DNA of 64,000 nt, from NCBI RefSeq assembly GCF_049942825.1, contig NZ_CP187970.1:1488001-1552000 (forward strand). Reading direction: 5' to 3'. This document shows positions 1-7,472 of the stretch, one piece after another (within the stretch, counting starts at the first letter, position 1; each line of letters starts with the position of its first letter). The stretch comes from Paenibacillus_G sp049942825 (GTDB lineage: Bacteria > Bacillota > Bacilli > Paenibacillales > NBRC-103111). The notes under the pieces are model-generated. The model was not told where the DNA came from. It was given only the letters and a program-made list of their open reading frames with translations, and did not search any database. Both the position numbers and the translations under genes were made by a program.

Positions 1-1
1 G

Positions 2-1021
2 GGCACTGGGCTGCTGCTTGCGGCAGCGCTGCTCCTGACCGGGTGCGGCTGGGGAAAGCAGAGCGCCGCACCCGGAACGGCGGGCGCTCCTGCCGCCCCG
101 TCCTCCGGAGCGGTGGGAGCTCCAGCCGGTAATCCCGCGGAAGAGACGTCCGGCATGGTTCCGGTTGCGGCCGGCAAGTTTCGTTTTGTGGTGATGGGAG
201 ACAGTCGGGGCTCCTCGAACGGGACGAACGAAGCTACGCTGCGGGCCCTGCTCGGGAAGGTGAAGGAGCTGAAGCCGGCACCGGACTTCATCTTGTTCAC
301 CGGTGACCAGGTTACGGGAGGCTCGACAGTGGCCAAGCAGCTGGCGAGCTGGAAGAACATCGCAGATGATTATATGCCGGTGACCTCCATCTATCCCGCG
401 CTCGGCAATCACGAGAACGACGAGAAGATCTTCAGCCAGGCGTTCTCTTACCTTCCGCAGAATGGGCTGCAGGGCTACGGACGGACCGTATATGCGTTCG
501 ATCACGTTAACGCGCGATTCATTACGCTGAACTCCAACCGGACGAATGAGGATGGTGACTATGTCATCGACGATGCGCAGCTTGCGTGGCTGGAGGAGCA
601 GCTGAAGGGCGCCCCGGATAAGCACCGTTTCGTGCAGTTCCATGTGCCGGCTTATCCCGTCGGCGCCCACCTCGGCAGCTCACTGGATGCGGCTCCCGCC
701 TCGCGGGACAAGCTGTGGGCGCTGCTCGACCGCTACCGGGTGACGGCTGTGCTCGTCGGGCATGAGCATAACTATAACCGGCGCAAGGTGGACGCTTCGT
801 TCAGCGGCAGCGGGTACACGTTCCGTCAGGAGATCTACCAGCTGACGATCGGCGGAGCGGGGGCCCCTCTGTATACAGGCAATAAGGAGAACAAGGGAAT
901 CGTCGTCGGCCCCAAAGCAAGCTACCATTATATGGTGGTCGACGTGGACGGAAGCCGGGCGCAGTTCCAGGCCTACGATCTGCAGCAGAATCGGATCGAT
1001 TCTTTTGCTGTCGAGCGGTAG
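2..1021 (+). CDS. Metallophosphoesterase lipoprotein, 5' end cut by window edge
   Basis: A calcineurin-like phosphoesterase exported and probably lipid-anchored outside the membrane. The frame is open from base 2 and begins inside a signal peptide. A hydrophobic Leu/Ala run ends in the lipobox LTGC (Cys codon 44-46), so the true start lies left of the window. All classical metal-binding blocks are visible in order: GDSRG, FTGDQ, GNHEND, the single His of FHVPAYP, and GHEHNYNR, so the enzyme should be active. The physiological substrate cannot be read from sequence. A downstream protein (2687-4360) has the same fold landmarks but lacks these residues, which makes this the intact member of a paralogous pair. 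The next gene follows after about 80 bases on the same strand. Confidence 0.85.
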   Translation, partial: GTGLLLAAALLLTGCGWGKQSAAPGTAGAPAAPSSGAVGAPAGNPAEETSGMVPVAAGKFRFVVMGDSRGSSNGTNEATLRALLGKVKELKPAPDFILFTGDQVTGGSTVAKQLASWKNIADDYMPVTSIYPALGNHENDEKIFSQAFSYLPQNGLQGYGRTVYAFDHVNARFITLNSNRTNEDGDYVIDDAQLAWLEEQLKGAPDKHRFVQFHVPAYPVGAHLGSSLDAAPASRDKLWALLDRYRVTAVLVGHEHNYNRRKVDASFSGSGYTFRQEIYQLTIGGAGAPLYTGNKENKGIVVGPKASYHYMVVDVDGSRAQFQAYDLQQNRIDSFAVER

Positions 1022-1099
1022 GACTATGCGCCTCGCGGCGCGGTCAGCCGGCAGCGGCTGACAAGTCTATGAGGGGAAGGGGAGCAGGAGGATATGAAA

Positions 1100-1657
1100 A
1101 TGCAGCCGCCGTTTCGAGATCTCGCCATGGCGCAGGGGGCGGCCGCAGTGGTGCTGTTCCTGCTCGTGCCCGCGGCGACACTGCTCGGTCCGGGTATGCA
1201 CCGGACGGCAGGGATGCTCCATGGGCTGGCCGCTTCGCTGACCATGCTTGTGGCAACGTATACATGGCATGCGTTCTACGATTATGCCAGAGGCCGGGGA
1301 GCGGGCAGGAGCCGGCTGGCGCGCAGGCTCGGGATGACGAATGGGCTCACGCTGCTCACCTTGATTACGGCCAATTGGCTCTATATCGGATACCAAGGGC
1401 CGGAGGGGGCTTCGGAATGGTTCAAGCTCCATCTGCCGGCGGGGCATTGGGTCGTAATGGAATATAAGGAATTCGTGTCGCTGATGACGCTGCCCTGCGG
1501 AGCTGCGGCCCAGGTCATTCTGCACCGCTTGGGCGGCGGCCGAACCCCTTCCGAGGGGGTACGGTTCGTGATAGGGATCCTGCTGACCCTGCTGTGGCTG
1601 TGCATGTTGGTGGGTTTCGCCTTTGGGCTGATCCTGGTGAAGTGGAGGCCGGTGTAA
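1100..1657 (+). CDS. Predicted integral membrane protein
   Basis: A protein of 185 residues with about five hydrophobic spans and short charged loops. I do not recognise the family. Two in-frame ATG codons compete. AGGAGG at 1086-1091 lies only 2 bases from the ATG at 1094 but 8 bases from the ATG at 1100, so the second is the better start. The spans lie roughly at residues 10-30, 40-58, 82-98, 120-138 and 160-180, with basic residues between the second and third. It sits between the phosphoesterase lipoprotein and another membrane protein and probably belongs to the same operon, which suggests an envelope role without saying which. Confidence 0.65.
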   Translation: MQPPFRDLAMAQGAAAVVLFLLVPAATLLGPGMHRTAGMLHGLAASLTMLVATYTWHAFYDYARGRGAGRSRLARRLGMTNGLTLLTLITANWLYIGYQGPEGASEWFKLHLPAGHWVVMEYKEFVSLMTLPCGAAAQVILHRLGGGRTPSEGVRFVIGILLTLLWLCMLVGFAFGLILVKWRPV

Positions 1658-1740
1658 GGAGCCTTATCATAGGATATGCCGCATAGTCAGGAAGCGGACG
1701 GGCTTACGGGACTCATAGGCAGCAGACTTGGCCGGCTGGT

Positions 1741-1967
1741 GCGAGAGGAGGGAGCAGCCGTTGAGGAAAGCGGGACGGAATCCGGTACGGAAGCGGAGCC
1801 GGTTCGGGGACTGGCGGGCAGGAGCGAAATCGGCTCCACGCTCAAGGGAGGAGCGAGAGGAGGGAGCAGCCGTTGAGGAAAGCGGGACGTGAGGAATCCG
1901 GTACGGAAGCGGTGCCGGTCCGGGGACTGGCCGGCAGGAGCGAAAGCGGCTCCACGCTCAAGGGAGG
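1741..1967 (+). repeat. 112-bp direct duplication spanning a ribosome site and start codon
   Basis: Two copies begin at 1741 and 1853. Each carries GAGGAGGG, a spacer and TTG. The second copy has 4 extra bases (TGAG) about 15 bases after the TTG. Translation from the first TTG soon stops, while from the second TTG it runs on for 246 codons. The duplicated DNA in another frame encodes the peptide core VRGLAGRSE..GSTLKGG, so one peptide is repeated in two registers across the junction. Confidence 0.8.
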
Positions 1968-2613
1968 AGAAGACGCGGCAGGCGCGGGGTCGGGAGCAGG
2001 CCGGTGGGAAGTGGAGGCTGGTATGAAGGCCCGGAGAAACCGGAAAGTTGGCGAACGAACGAAGAACGGTGCTGCGGGGAAGAGTAGAGAAGCCGTGGTA
2101 GGTGCAGTACCGGGAGCGAGTCGGTGGGTAGATGGGGCTGGAACGGCAGTGGAGAGCAGCCGAGAGGAGAGCGATGGTGCTGCGGCAGGCGAAGCTTCCG
2201 AAGAAGATGAGGCTGCAAAGCATGCGGAGAGCAGCCGCGGAGTTGGCGGGAGGGACAGCGCCTCCGCGGCAAAGAACGGTGAAGCTGTAGCGGCCATGCT
2301 GGCGGTTTTGCTCGGGATGGCCGTACTGACCGCAGCGCACTGGTGGAGCTCGGGCGACCCGGCTTCCGCCAATCCGCGCCTGCTGAAGCTGGCCTCCTGG
2401 GTGCCGGGCGGACTGCGCATCGGACCTTATGCAGGCAAGGAAGCGGCGGCGCTTGCGGCTTGGCTCGGCTCCTGGCCCATGCTGTTTCTGCTGCTGCGCC
2501 GGTACGATCCGCCGCTCAAGACGTGGGCGTATGGCTTTGCCGCCGTCTTTGTGCTGCTGCTCCTGCTCCTGTGGCCGCCGGTGTATCATGCCATCTACGG
2601 TTGGCCGGCTTAG
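1873..2613 (+). CDS. Membrane protein with a low-complexity N-terminal region
   Basis: A protein of 246 residues. The first 135 or so are hydrophilic and rich in Gly, Ser, Glu, Arg and Ala. The rest holds three hydrophobic spans (about residues 139-158, 193-210 and 218-238). The start is TTG, supported by GAGGAGGG at 1857-1864 with an 8-base spacer. That start lies in the second copy of a 112-bp duplication; a short open frame from 1676 covers the first copy and stops at 1876. The N-terminal part may therefore be recently made or a scar rather than an ancestral domain. No family was recognised. The position between two envelope genes suggests it shares their operon. Confidence 0.55.
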   Translation: MRKAGREESGTEAVPVRGLAGRSESGSTLKGGEDAAGAGSGAGRWEVEAGMKARRNRKVGERTKNGAAGKSREAVVGAVPGASRWVDGAGTAVESSREESDGAAAGEASEEDEAAKHAESSRGVGGRDSASAAKNGEAVAAMLAVLLGMAVLTAAHWWSSGDPASANPRLLKLASWVPGGLRIGPYAGKEAAALAAWLGSWPMLFLLLRRYDPPLKTWAYGFAAVFVLLLLLLWPPVYHAIYGWPA

Positions 2614-2686
2614 GGGGGCAGTTTTTTGCAATCGGGTCGTTGGAAGGGTTGGACTGCAGGCAGTCGGTGAAGAGGGGGGATGGAAC

Positions 2687-4360
2687 GTGACGGATGAGAT
2701 GACGGATCATGGAGTACGGAGGAGGCGGGCTCCGGTCCGCACGGCGAATGTGCCGGAGGCTGAAGGCTCTGCCCGGGCCGAAGGGCTGTTATACTCTGAC
2801 CTAACAGAGGCTGCAGGCCGTGAAGTCTCCCTCATGTCCCAGCGGCATGCGGAACGTTCCTCCGGGCATCCTGCCGGCCAAGCATTCGTACGGGAGGGAA
2901 AAGGCGGCGGCACAAGCCGTCCGGGAACCGGCGCCCGGCGCTTCCTGCCGGTTACGCTGCTCTTCCTGCTGCTCTTCGGAGGGCTGGCCGGTGCGCTCCT
3001 CTGGTCCCGTCCGCCGGTGACCGGCAGAGCGGAGTTGGCGGCTGCGTCGGGTGAAGAGCGATCCTGGCAGGCGGTGTACAGTCTTGCGGATCTGGGAACG
3101 TCTGCTCCAGGGGAGCTCGAGCGGCTGGTGGCGCAGTCACCGGACGTGCTTTTCTTCGCCGGTCCGGCAGGGCTGGCCCGCAGTGGAGCGGCGCCGCGGA
3201 CGTTCTTCCCGGTAGGGGACGGGGCGGGGGCTGCCGGGCAGCAGCCCGAAGTCCGTTTCCCGCACATCCCGGAGGAACAGCTTGCCGGCTATGGCCGCAC
3301 GGCTTACTCCGTCGATTACGGCCAGGCGCGCTTCTGGTTCCTGAATGCCGCCAAGCTGGCGGAGGAACCGCAGGTGCAGCTTGGTTGGCTGCAGCGCACT
3401 GCCGCCGAGAACCCGCAGCCGCACCGTATCGTGCTGCTGGCGGAAGAGCCCGCCGCGCCGCAGGCCTGGCAGGGCTTCACCGCCGCCGGCGTCGAGCTCG
3501 TGCTCGCCGGCGGCCGCCTCTGGGCGCCCGCGGCAGCCGTGCAGGCGCCTCAGCCGGAGGCTTGGCGCAGCGCGCCCGGCCCCGCCGGCTGGGCCGCGTG
3601 GACCCCGCCCCCGGGCGAGAAGCAGGAAACCGGAGGCTACCTGCTTCTCGAGGGGCGGGGACCGCGGCTGAGCGTGAGCCTGCCCGCAGGCGGCAGCCTG
3701 GGCGCGGCGTTGGGGCTCGACGCCGCAGCGCTCGGCGGCCCCGCGCCGCTGGAGCGGGCGGCCGTGCCGGTCGGAGCGCAGTGGCGCTACCGCCCCGGCG
3801 GAAGCGATCTGCCCGCGGTCGTGCCCGAGGGGCTCGACCCGGCGGGCGAGCATCCGTCCGCCGGGCGGACGCCGCTGCCTGCCGCCGACTGGCGCGGCGC
3901 GGGCTTTGACGCCGCCGGCTGGGCCGCCGGGCAGGCGCCGCTTGGGCGCTCCCGCGACGCCGTCAGGCAGCGGGGCATCGCCACGGCGCTGCCGGCGGGG
4001 CCTTCGCCGGCGTATTACTTCCGCCATGCGTTCCAGCTGGATGTGCCGCCGAAGGAAGGCCAGGAGTGGACGCTCCGGGCCGCTTATGAGGACGGCATCA
4101 TCGTCTATCTCAACGGCGTGGAGGTCGCCCGCGATTCGATCCGTGACGGACTGGTCGACGACCGGACGCTGGGGGTTCCTCATTCGGGCGTGATCTACGA
4201 ATCGTTCCCGCTGGAGGAGTACCTTGAGCTTCTGATACAGGGGACCAACACGCTTGCCGTCGAAGTACACGGCAGCCACCCGGACACGCCGGAGCTGTGG
4301 TTCGACCTCAGCCTGACGGTCCGGGAACGGCCCGGCGCCGGGGGAGGGGGAGCGCCATGA
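2687..4360 (+). CDS. Membrane-anchored degenerate metallophosphoesterase with C-terminal beta-sandwich
   Basis: A protein of 557 residues starting at GTG 2687, with AGAGGGGGGA just upstream; earlier in-frame sequence overlaps the previous gene. A cytoplasmic stretch (1-85) is followed by one membrane span (about 86-106) and a large outer part. Residues about 115-270 align by eye with the phosphoesterase at the left edge: YGRTAYSVDYGQARFWFLN against YGRTVYAFDHVNARFITLN, VQLGWLQ against AQLAWLE, and VELVLAGGRL against VTAVLVGHEH. GNHE, the later His and GHEH are all replaced, so it should not bind the two metals. The C-terminal 150 residues (YYFRHAF...DGIIVYLNGVEVAR...WFDLSLTV) resemble galactose-binding-like sandwiches of secreted proteins. 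The stop overlaps the next start (ATGA). A binding or regulatory role is inference. Confidence 0.7.
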   Translation: MTDEMTDHGVRRRRAPVRTANVPEAEGSARAEGLLYSDLTEAAGREVSLMSQRHAERSSGHPAGQAFVREGKGGGTSRPGTGARRFLPVTLLFLLLFGGLAGALLWSRPPVTGRAELAAASGEERSWQAVYSLADLGTSAPGELERLVAQSPDVLFFAGPAGLARSGAAPRTFFPVGDGAGAAGQQPEVRFPHIPEEQLAGYGRTAYSVDYGQARFWFLNAAKLAEEPQVQLGWLQRTAAENPQPHRIVLLAEEPAAPQAWQGFTAAGVELVLAGGRLWAPAAAVQAPQPEAWRSAPGPAGWAAWTPPPGEKQETGGYLLLEGRGPRLSVSLPAGGSLGAALGLDAAALGGPAPLERAAVPVGAQWRYRPGGSDLPAVVPEGLDPAGEHPSAGRTPLPAADWRGAGFDAAGWAAGQAPLGRSRDAVRQRGIATALPAGPSPAYYFRHAFQLDVPPKEGQEWTLRAAYEDGIIVYLNGVEVARDSIRDGLVDDRTLGVPHSGVIYESFPLEEYLELLIQGTNTLAVEVHGSHPDTPELWFDLSLTVRERPGAGGGGAP

Positions 4361-4866
4361 AGTGGAGTGATCCTTCGAACCGCACCTGTTTCTCCCGGCC
4401 TACGGCATTGGTTAGACTCCTCTTTCGGCAGCAGCCGCAGCGATGGTACGGCAGCTCCACATGCGACAGTTCCGCTCGCGGCGGACGCAGACGCCCCGAA
4501 TCGGCTGGCCGGCACTGTCGGCTTCAGCTCTGGGCGCTGCTGCTCTGCCTTGTGCTGGCCGCAGGCTGCGGTGCACAGGACCGTCCCGCAGACTCACCAG
4601 GTCTGCTGGCCGCACTGTCGTTTGCCAAGGAGCATATTCTGCTCGATAACGGTAACGACTTCGTGTGGACCGGTGTGACCGTGACACTGAACGGCCGGTA
4701 TGTCTACAAGGCGGGTACCGTGCCGAGAGGGACATCCGCGCTGCCGTTCGCCGAGTTCCGGGACAGTGACGGCCGCCCCTTCGACCGCTCCAGCATGACG
4801 CCGCACAAGTTGGTGATCGAGGCAGTCGGAGGGTTCACCGGCCAACCCGGCCGTTATGAATGGTAG
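4357..4866 (+). CDS. Small lipoprotein with an unusually long N-region
   Basis: A protein of 169 residues translationally coupled to the preceding gene through ATGA at 4357-4360. A hydrophobic run ends in the lipobox LAAGC with Cys at about residue 71, far deeper than the usual 18-25. Either the real start is internal, though no well-placed ATG, GTG or TTG is seen, or upstream sequence has been fused on. The mature part (about 98 residues) predicts a small beta-rich domain (DNGNDFVWTGVTVTLNGRYV). The last 15 codons are the first unit of a 58-bp tandem array that continues past the stop. One base difference (TAG here, CAG in later copies) makes the stop. Function unknown. Confidence 0.55.
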   Translation: MKWSDPSNRTCFSRPTALVRLLFRQQPQRWYGSSTCDSSARGGRRRPESAGRHCRLQLWALLLCLVLAAGCGAQDRPADSPGLLAALSFAKEHILLDNGNDFVWTGVTVTLNGRYVYKAGTVPRGTSALPFAEFRDSDGRPFDRSSMTPHKLVIEAVGGFTGQPGRYEW

Positions 4867-5051
4867 CCTGGTGAACGAGGCAGCCGGCAGGTTCACCGGC
4901 CAGGGCGGGCGTTATGAACGGCAGCCTGGTGAACGAGGCAGCCGGGGGATTCACCGGCCAACCCGGCCGTTATGAACGGCAGCCTGGTGAACGAGGCAGC
5001 CGGAGGGTTCACCGGCCAACCCGGTTGTTATGAACGGCAGCTGAGGCAGTC
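4820..5051 (+). repeat. 58-bp tandem repeat at the 3' end of the lipoprotein gene
   Basis: Units start at 4820, 4878, 4936 and 4994, with a truncated fifth at 5044. The period of 58 is not a multiple of 3, so further copies cannot extend the peptide in register. Unit 1 supplies the C-terminal residues VGGFTGQPGRYEW of the lipoprotein and its stop codon. Confidence 0.9.
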
Positions 5052-5161
5052 ACTTTGATCCTCTTATGAGCCGGGCCCGTAACAAACTTCCCCATGCCCA
5101 GATAGCGGAACTACGATTCCTTATTTGATTATTTCCCGTCATTTCCCGTGAAATAGTTATA

Positions 5162-5175
5162 ATGAACGAAACCGA
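5162..5175 (+). repeat. Left subterminal inverted repeat of the IS
   Basis: ATGAACGAAACCGA. It pairs with the right repeat with one mismatch. A -10-like TATAAT overlaps its left edge at 5158-5163 and could serve the element's own transcription. Confidence 0.75.
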
Positions 5176-5276
5176 CTACCTCTTTGCATCACGTAGGTTG
5201 AAGTTGGAAATGACTTGGAGTGAATACACCAATCAAATCCAAAACAGAGCTACAAACAAAAAGGAGTCGGTTAGTA

Positions 5277-6398
5277 ATGAGTATGTCCACAAAGTATGTA
5301 GGGTTAGACGTATCCAAGGAAAAAATTGCCGTTGCCATAGCCACGGAAAATCGAGATGAGCCCGTGCGGTTCTGGGGGACGATTCCCCATACCAAGGAGG
5401 CCGTGCGAAAGTTAGTCAAGCAGCTTGCAAAGGACGATGAGATCAAACTCGACGTTTGCTATGAGGCCGGGCCTACAGGGTTTCAGCTGTATCGTTGGTT
5501 CCTTGAACTCTTTGTCAATTGCAGCGTCGTTGCGCCCAAAGCATTGGATGGCAACAAGCGCATTAAAACCGACAAAAGGGATGCCATACGTTTAGCGCAG
5601 CTCTACAGGGCCAGAGAGTTAACCGAAATCTACGTACCTACGCCCGAGGACGAAGCGCTGCGGGATTTGGTTCGGGCCCGGGAGGATGCGGTTCAGGATA
5701 TGAATCGGCACAAGCAGCGGCTAACGAAGTTCCTGCTTCGGCACCAGCTTCATCCACCGGGCGGCACGAAGGTATGGACATCGGCCTACGAGAACTGGCT
5801 GGATACCTTGCGCTTTACGGATGCGTGCGAGGATATCGTCTTTCAAGAATACCGCAACACCATCAGGGAGGCCGCAAACCGGATTGGGCGATACGAAAAG
5901 GAAATGGAACGGCAGGCTTCGGCAGGGTGCCAGGCTACCATGATTCAGGCGCTGCAAGGACTTCATGGTATTGCTTTAGTTACGGCCACTACTCTTGCGG
6001 CCGAACTCGGAGATCTCGCAGGAAGATTTGCTTTTGCGCCGCAGCTTATGAGTTATTCCGGATTGGTACCTTCGGAAAGTTCAAGCGGAGGCAGCCGCCG
6101 GCAAGGGCGAATCACGAAAGTCGGAAATGCGCATATCCGACGGGTACTGGTCGAAGCCGCCTGGACCTATCGGAGCAAACCCGCTGTAAGAAGAGCCCTG
6201 CGAGAGAGGCAAAAGGAGCTAAGCTCGGAGATTATTGAGATCTCTTGGAAGGCGCATAAAAGACTGCATCATAAATTTAATAGGTTAAGCTTCAGGGGAA
6301 AGAACAAAGGAACCATCGTTACCGCCGTGGCCAGGGAGCTCTTGGGATTTATCTGGGCTATAGCCAAGGAAGTCCAGAAGCAAAGGGCGGCAGCATAA
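5277..6398 (+). CDS. IS110-family (DEDD) transposase
   Basis: A site-specific recombinase of 373 residues. The N-terminal RuvC-like DEDD domain shows GLDVSKEKI (first Asp), CYEAGPTGF (Glu) and IKTDKRDAIRLA (two Asp). The C-terminal transposase_20 part shows LQGLHGIALVTATTLAAELGD and the YSGLVPSESSSGG...GNAHIRRVLVEAAW block with the Ser used by this family. The frame is open further upstream, but ATG 5277 has AAGGAG about 11 bases before it and opens with the usual MSTKYVGLDVSKE. No frameshift or internal stop is seen, so the enzyme looks functional. Known IS110 enzymes are directed to target and donor DNA by an RNA encoded in the element's noncoding end. Confidence 0.95.
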   Translation: MSMSTKYVGLDVSKEKIAVAIATENRDEPVRFWGTIPHTKEAVRKLVKQLAKDDEIKLDVCYEAGPTGFQLYRWFLELFVNCSVVAPKALDGNKRIKTDKRDAIRLAQLYRARELTEIYVPTPEDEALRDLVRAREDAVQDMNRHKQRLTKFLLRHQLHPPGGTKVWTSAYENWLDTLRFTDACEDIVFQEYRNTIREAANRIGRYEKEMERQASAGCQATMIQALQGLHGIALVTATTLAAELGDLAGRFAFAPQLMSYSGLVPSESSSGGSRRQGRITKVGNAHIRRVLVEAAWTYRSKPAVRRALRERQKELSSEIIEISWKAHKRLHHKFNRLSFRGKNKGTIVTAVARELLGFIWAIAKEVQKQRAAA

Positions 6399-6880
6399 TC
6401 GCTTGTGCTTGTAATAGAAGTTTGAAAATACGAAGAAGGAGGTGGTAAGAGAACGGATTTGAGGAAGATGCGTTACATTCTTTGGCTCGGGGGCAAAGTA
6501 CAAAGCTAGGCAGAGAGAAATCCGCGTAGTTCCGCTGCACAAAGCAAGGGAACAGGAGCTTTATGTGCGTTGATAGTTAGCAGGAAACTCTCTGGTCGTA
6601 TGTAATCACATGTGAGAACCCACGAATATCAGGTTGCCAGCCGGCGCAAAGAACCATTTTGCCCTCGTGCCAAGGAATGTAGACATGTCCCGCTGTTCTC
6701 AGGAAAAAGACTATGCAGGGAGCACGCCCCCTGCACCCCGTTACTCGCCGTAAGGCAGGGTCTGACTTGATAGTCAGACCCGTAAACAAGTATGGGAGGA
6801 AAGAAGCCGCCTGTCAAAAAGAACACCTTGACAGGCTTAGTTTGGAGTACAAAAAAACAGGGATACGTGCTGGGAGTTGC
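6399..6880 (+). ncRNA. Candidate bridge-RNA region in the right noncoding end of the IS
   Basis: About 480 bases with no convincing gene. In IS1111-group elements the guide RNA is encoded downstream of the transposase, the layout here. Foldable parts are TGAGAAC (6613-6619) with GTTCTCA (6695-6701) enclosing CACGA/TCGTG; a perfect 10-bp stem with TGAT loop at 6758-6781; and a perfect 9-bp stem at 6809-6836. The nine bases AGTTCCGCT at 6528-6536 equal the bottom strand of the target box across the insertion point. The exact RNA ends cannot be placed. Confidence 0.4.
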
Positions 6881-6894
6881 TCGGTTACGTTCAT
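6881..6894 (-). repeat. Right subterminal inverted repeat of the IS
   Basis: TCGGTTACGTTCAT on the plus strand, reverse complement ATGAACGTAACCGA. It matches the left repeat at 13 of 14 positions and lies 5 bases from the split host box. Confidence 0.75.
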
Positions 6895-7138
6895 ATCAGC
6901 GGAACTCAGGTATCTTATGGACTCCCAAGACAGGGCATTTGCCTGCGGAGAGTCCAATTAGAGAATCCAAGTTCCGCTATTTTTGATTCAGCAGTCCATA
7001 GGTGGGCCATAGCGAACTACAGTTCCGCTATTTTGGGTACAGGGGATTTGGGGGGGGATCAGCTGGTCCCGGGCATCGGGAGACGCCGTAATGCAAAGCC
7101 CCCAAGCCAGGCCCCCGCTTCACCTGATCCTCTCGCCC

Positions 7139-7365
7139 GAGGCATCGCGTCGCCCGAGGCTCGTCGCCCGAGGCTCGTCGCCCGAGGCTCGTCGCCCGAG
7201 GCTCGTCGCCCGAGGCTCGTCGCCCGAGGCTCGTCGCCCGAGGCTCGTCGCCCGAGGCTCGTCGCCCGAGGCTCGTCGCCCGAGGCTCGTCGCCCGAGGC
7301 TCGTCGCCCGAGGCTCGTCGCCCGAGGCTCGTCGCCCGAGGCTCGTCGCCCGAGGCTCGTCGCCC
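7139..7365 (+). repeat. 14-bp minisatellite, 15 perfect units
   Basis: The unit GAGGCTCGTCGCCC occurs 15 times without change from 7156 to 7365, after one degenerate unit at 7139-7155. All six frames are open through it, so the Arg/Ala/Ser/Pro-rich open frames here are repeat artefacts. It fills the space between the IS-interrupted repeat and the metQ terminator. Identical copies point to slippage or gene conversion, and the copy number is likely to vary between strains. Confidence 0.95.
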
Positions 7366-7417
7366 GTTGGCCTCCCATCCCCCAGGTCTCCCGTCGCCCA
7401 GCAAACCCGCGCACAAC

Positions 7418-7463
7418 AAAAAGGCTGCACGCCTGCTCCGGTGAGCTTGGCGGCAGCCTTTTT
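7418..7463 (-). terminator. Rho-independent terminator of metNPQ
   Basis: AAAAAGGCTGC (7418-7428) pairs with GCAGCCTTTTT (7453-7463). On the minus strand it ends in a U run just after the metQ stop; the symmetric A/T flanks would also let it work on the plus strand. Confidence 0.85.
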
Positions 7464-7472
7464 AGATTATGC

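Larger units (their letters stand above)
5155..6897 (+). mobile_element. IS110-family insertion sequence, IS1111 group
   Basis: An element of 1743 bp with one transposase gene, about 120 bases of left noncoding DNA and about 500 bases of right noncoding DNA. The ends come from comparing the split host repeat with its intact copy. Subterminal inverted repeats of 14 bp (one mismatch) lie at 5162-5175 and 6881-6894. Placing the shared dinucleotide AG (5155-5156 and 6898-6899) at the left end gives 7 and 3 bases outside the repeats, the arrangement described for IS1111-group elements. There is no target duplication beyond AG, as expected for this family. The element is less GC-rich than its surroundings. 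Confidence 0.85.
5102..7031 (+). repeat. 187-bp four-box dispersed repeat, interrupted by the insertion sequence
   Basis: Four 23-bp boxes, each an imperfect palindrome of the form ATAGCGGAAC...TTCCTTAT, start at 5102, 5153, 6958 and 7009. The box at 5153 is split after its first four bases (ATAG, 5153-5156) and resumes at 6900. Removing 5157-6899 restores a 187-bp unit with box spacings 51, 62 and 51. The intact copy at 21017-21203 has the same length and spacings in opposite orientation. Confidence 0.85.

Noticed and set aside
1687..2631. A 314-codon minus-strand frame opposite the membrane protein gene
   Set aside because: Ser/Arg/Pro-rich shadow of duplicated GC-rich sequence without start signals.
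7139..7365. Possible CRISPR array
   Set aside because: Units are contiguous 14-bp repeats without unique spacers, and no cas gene is present.
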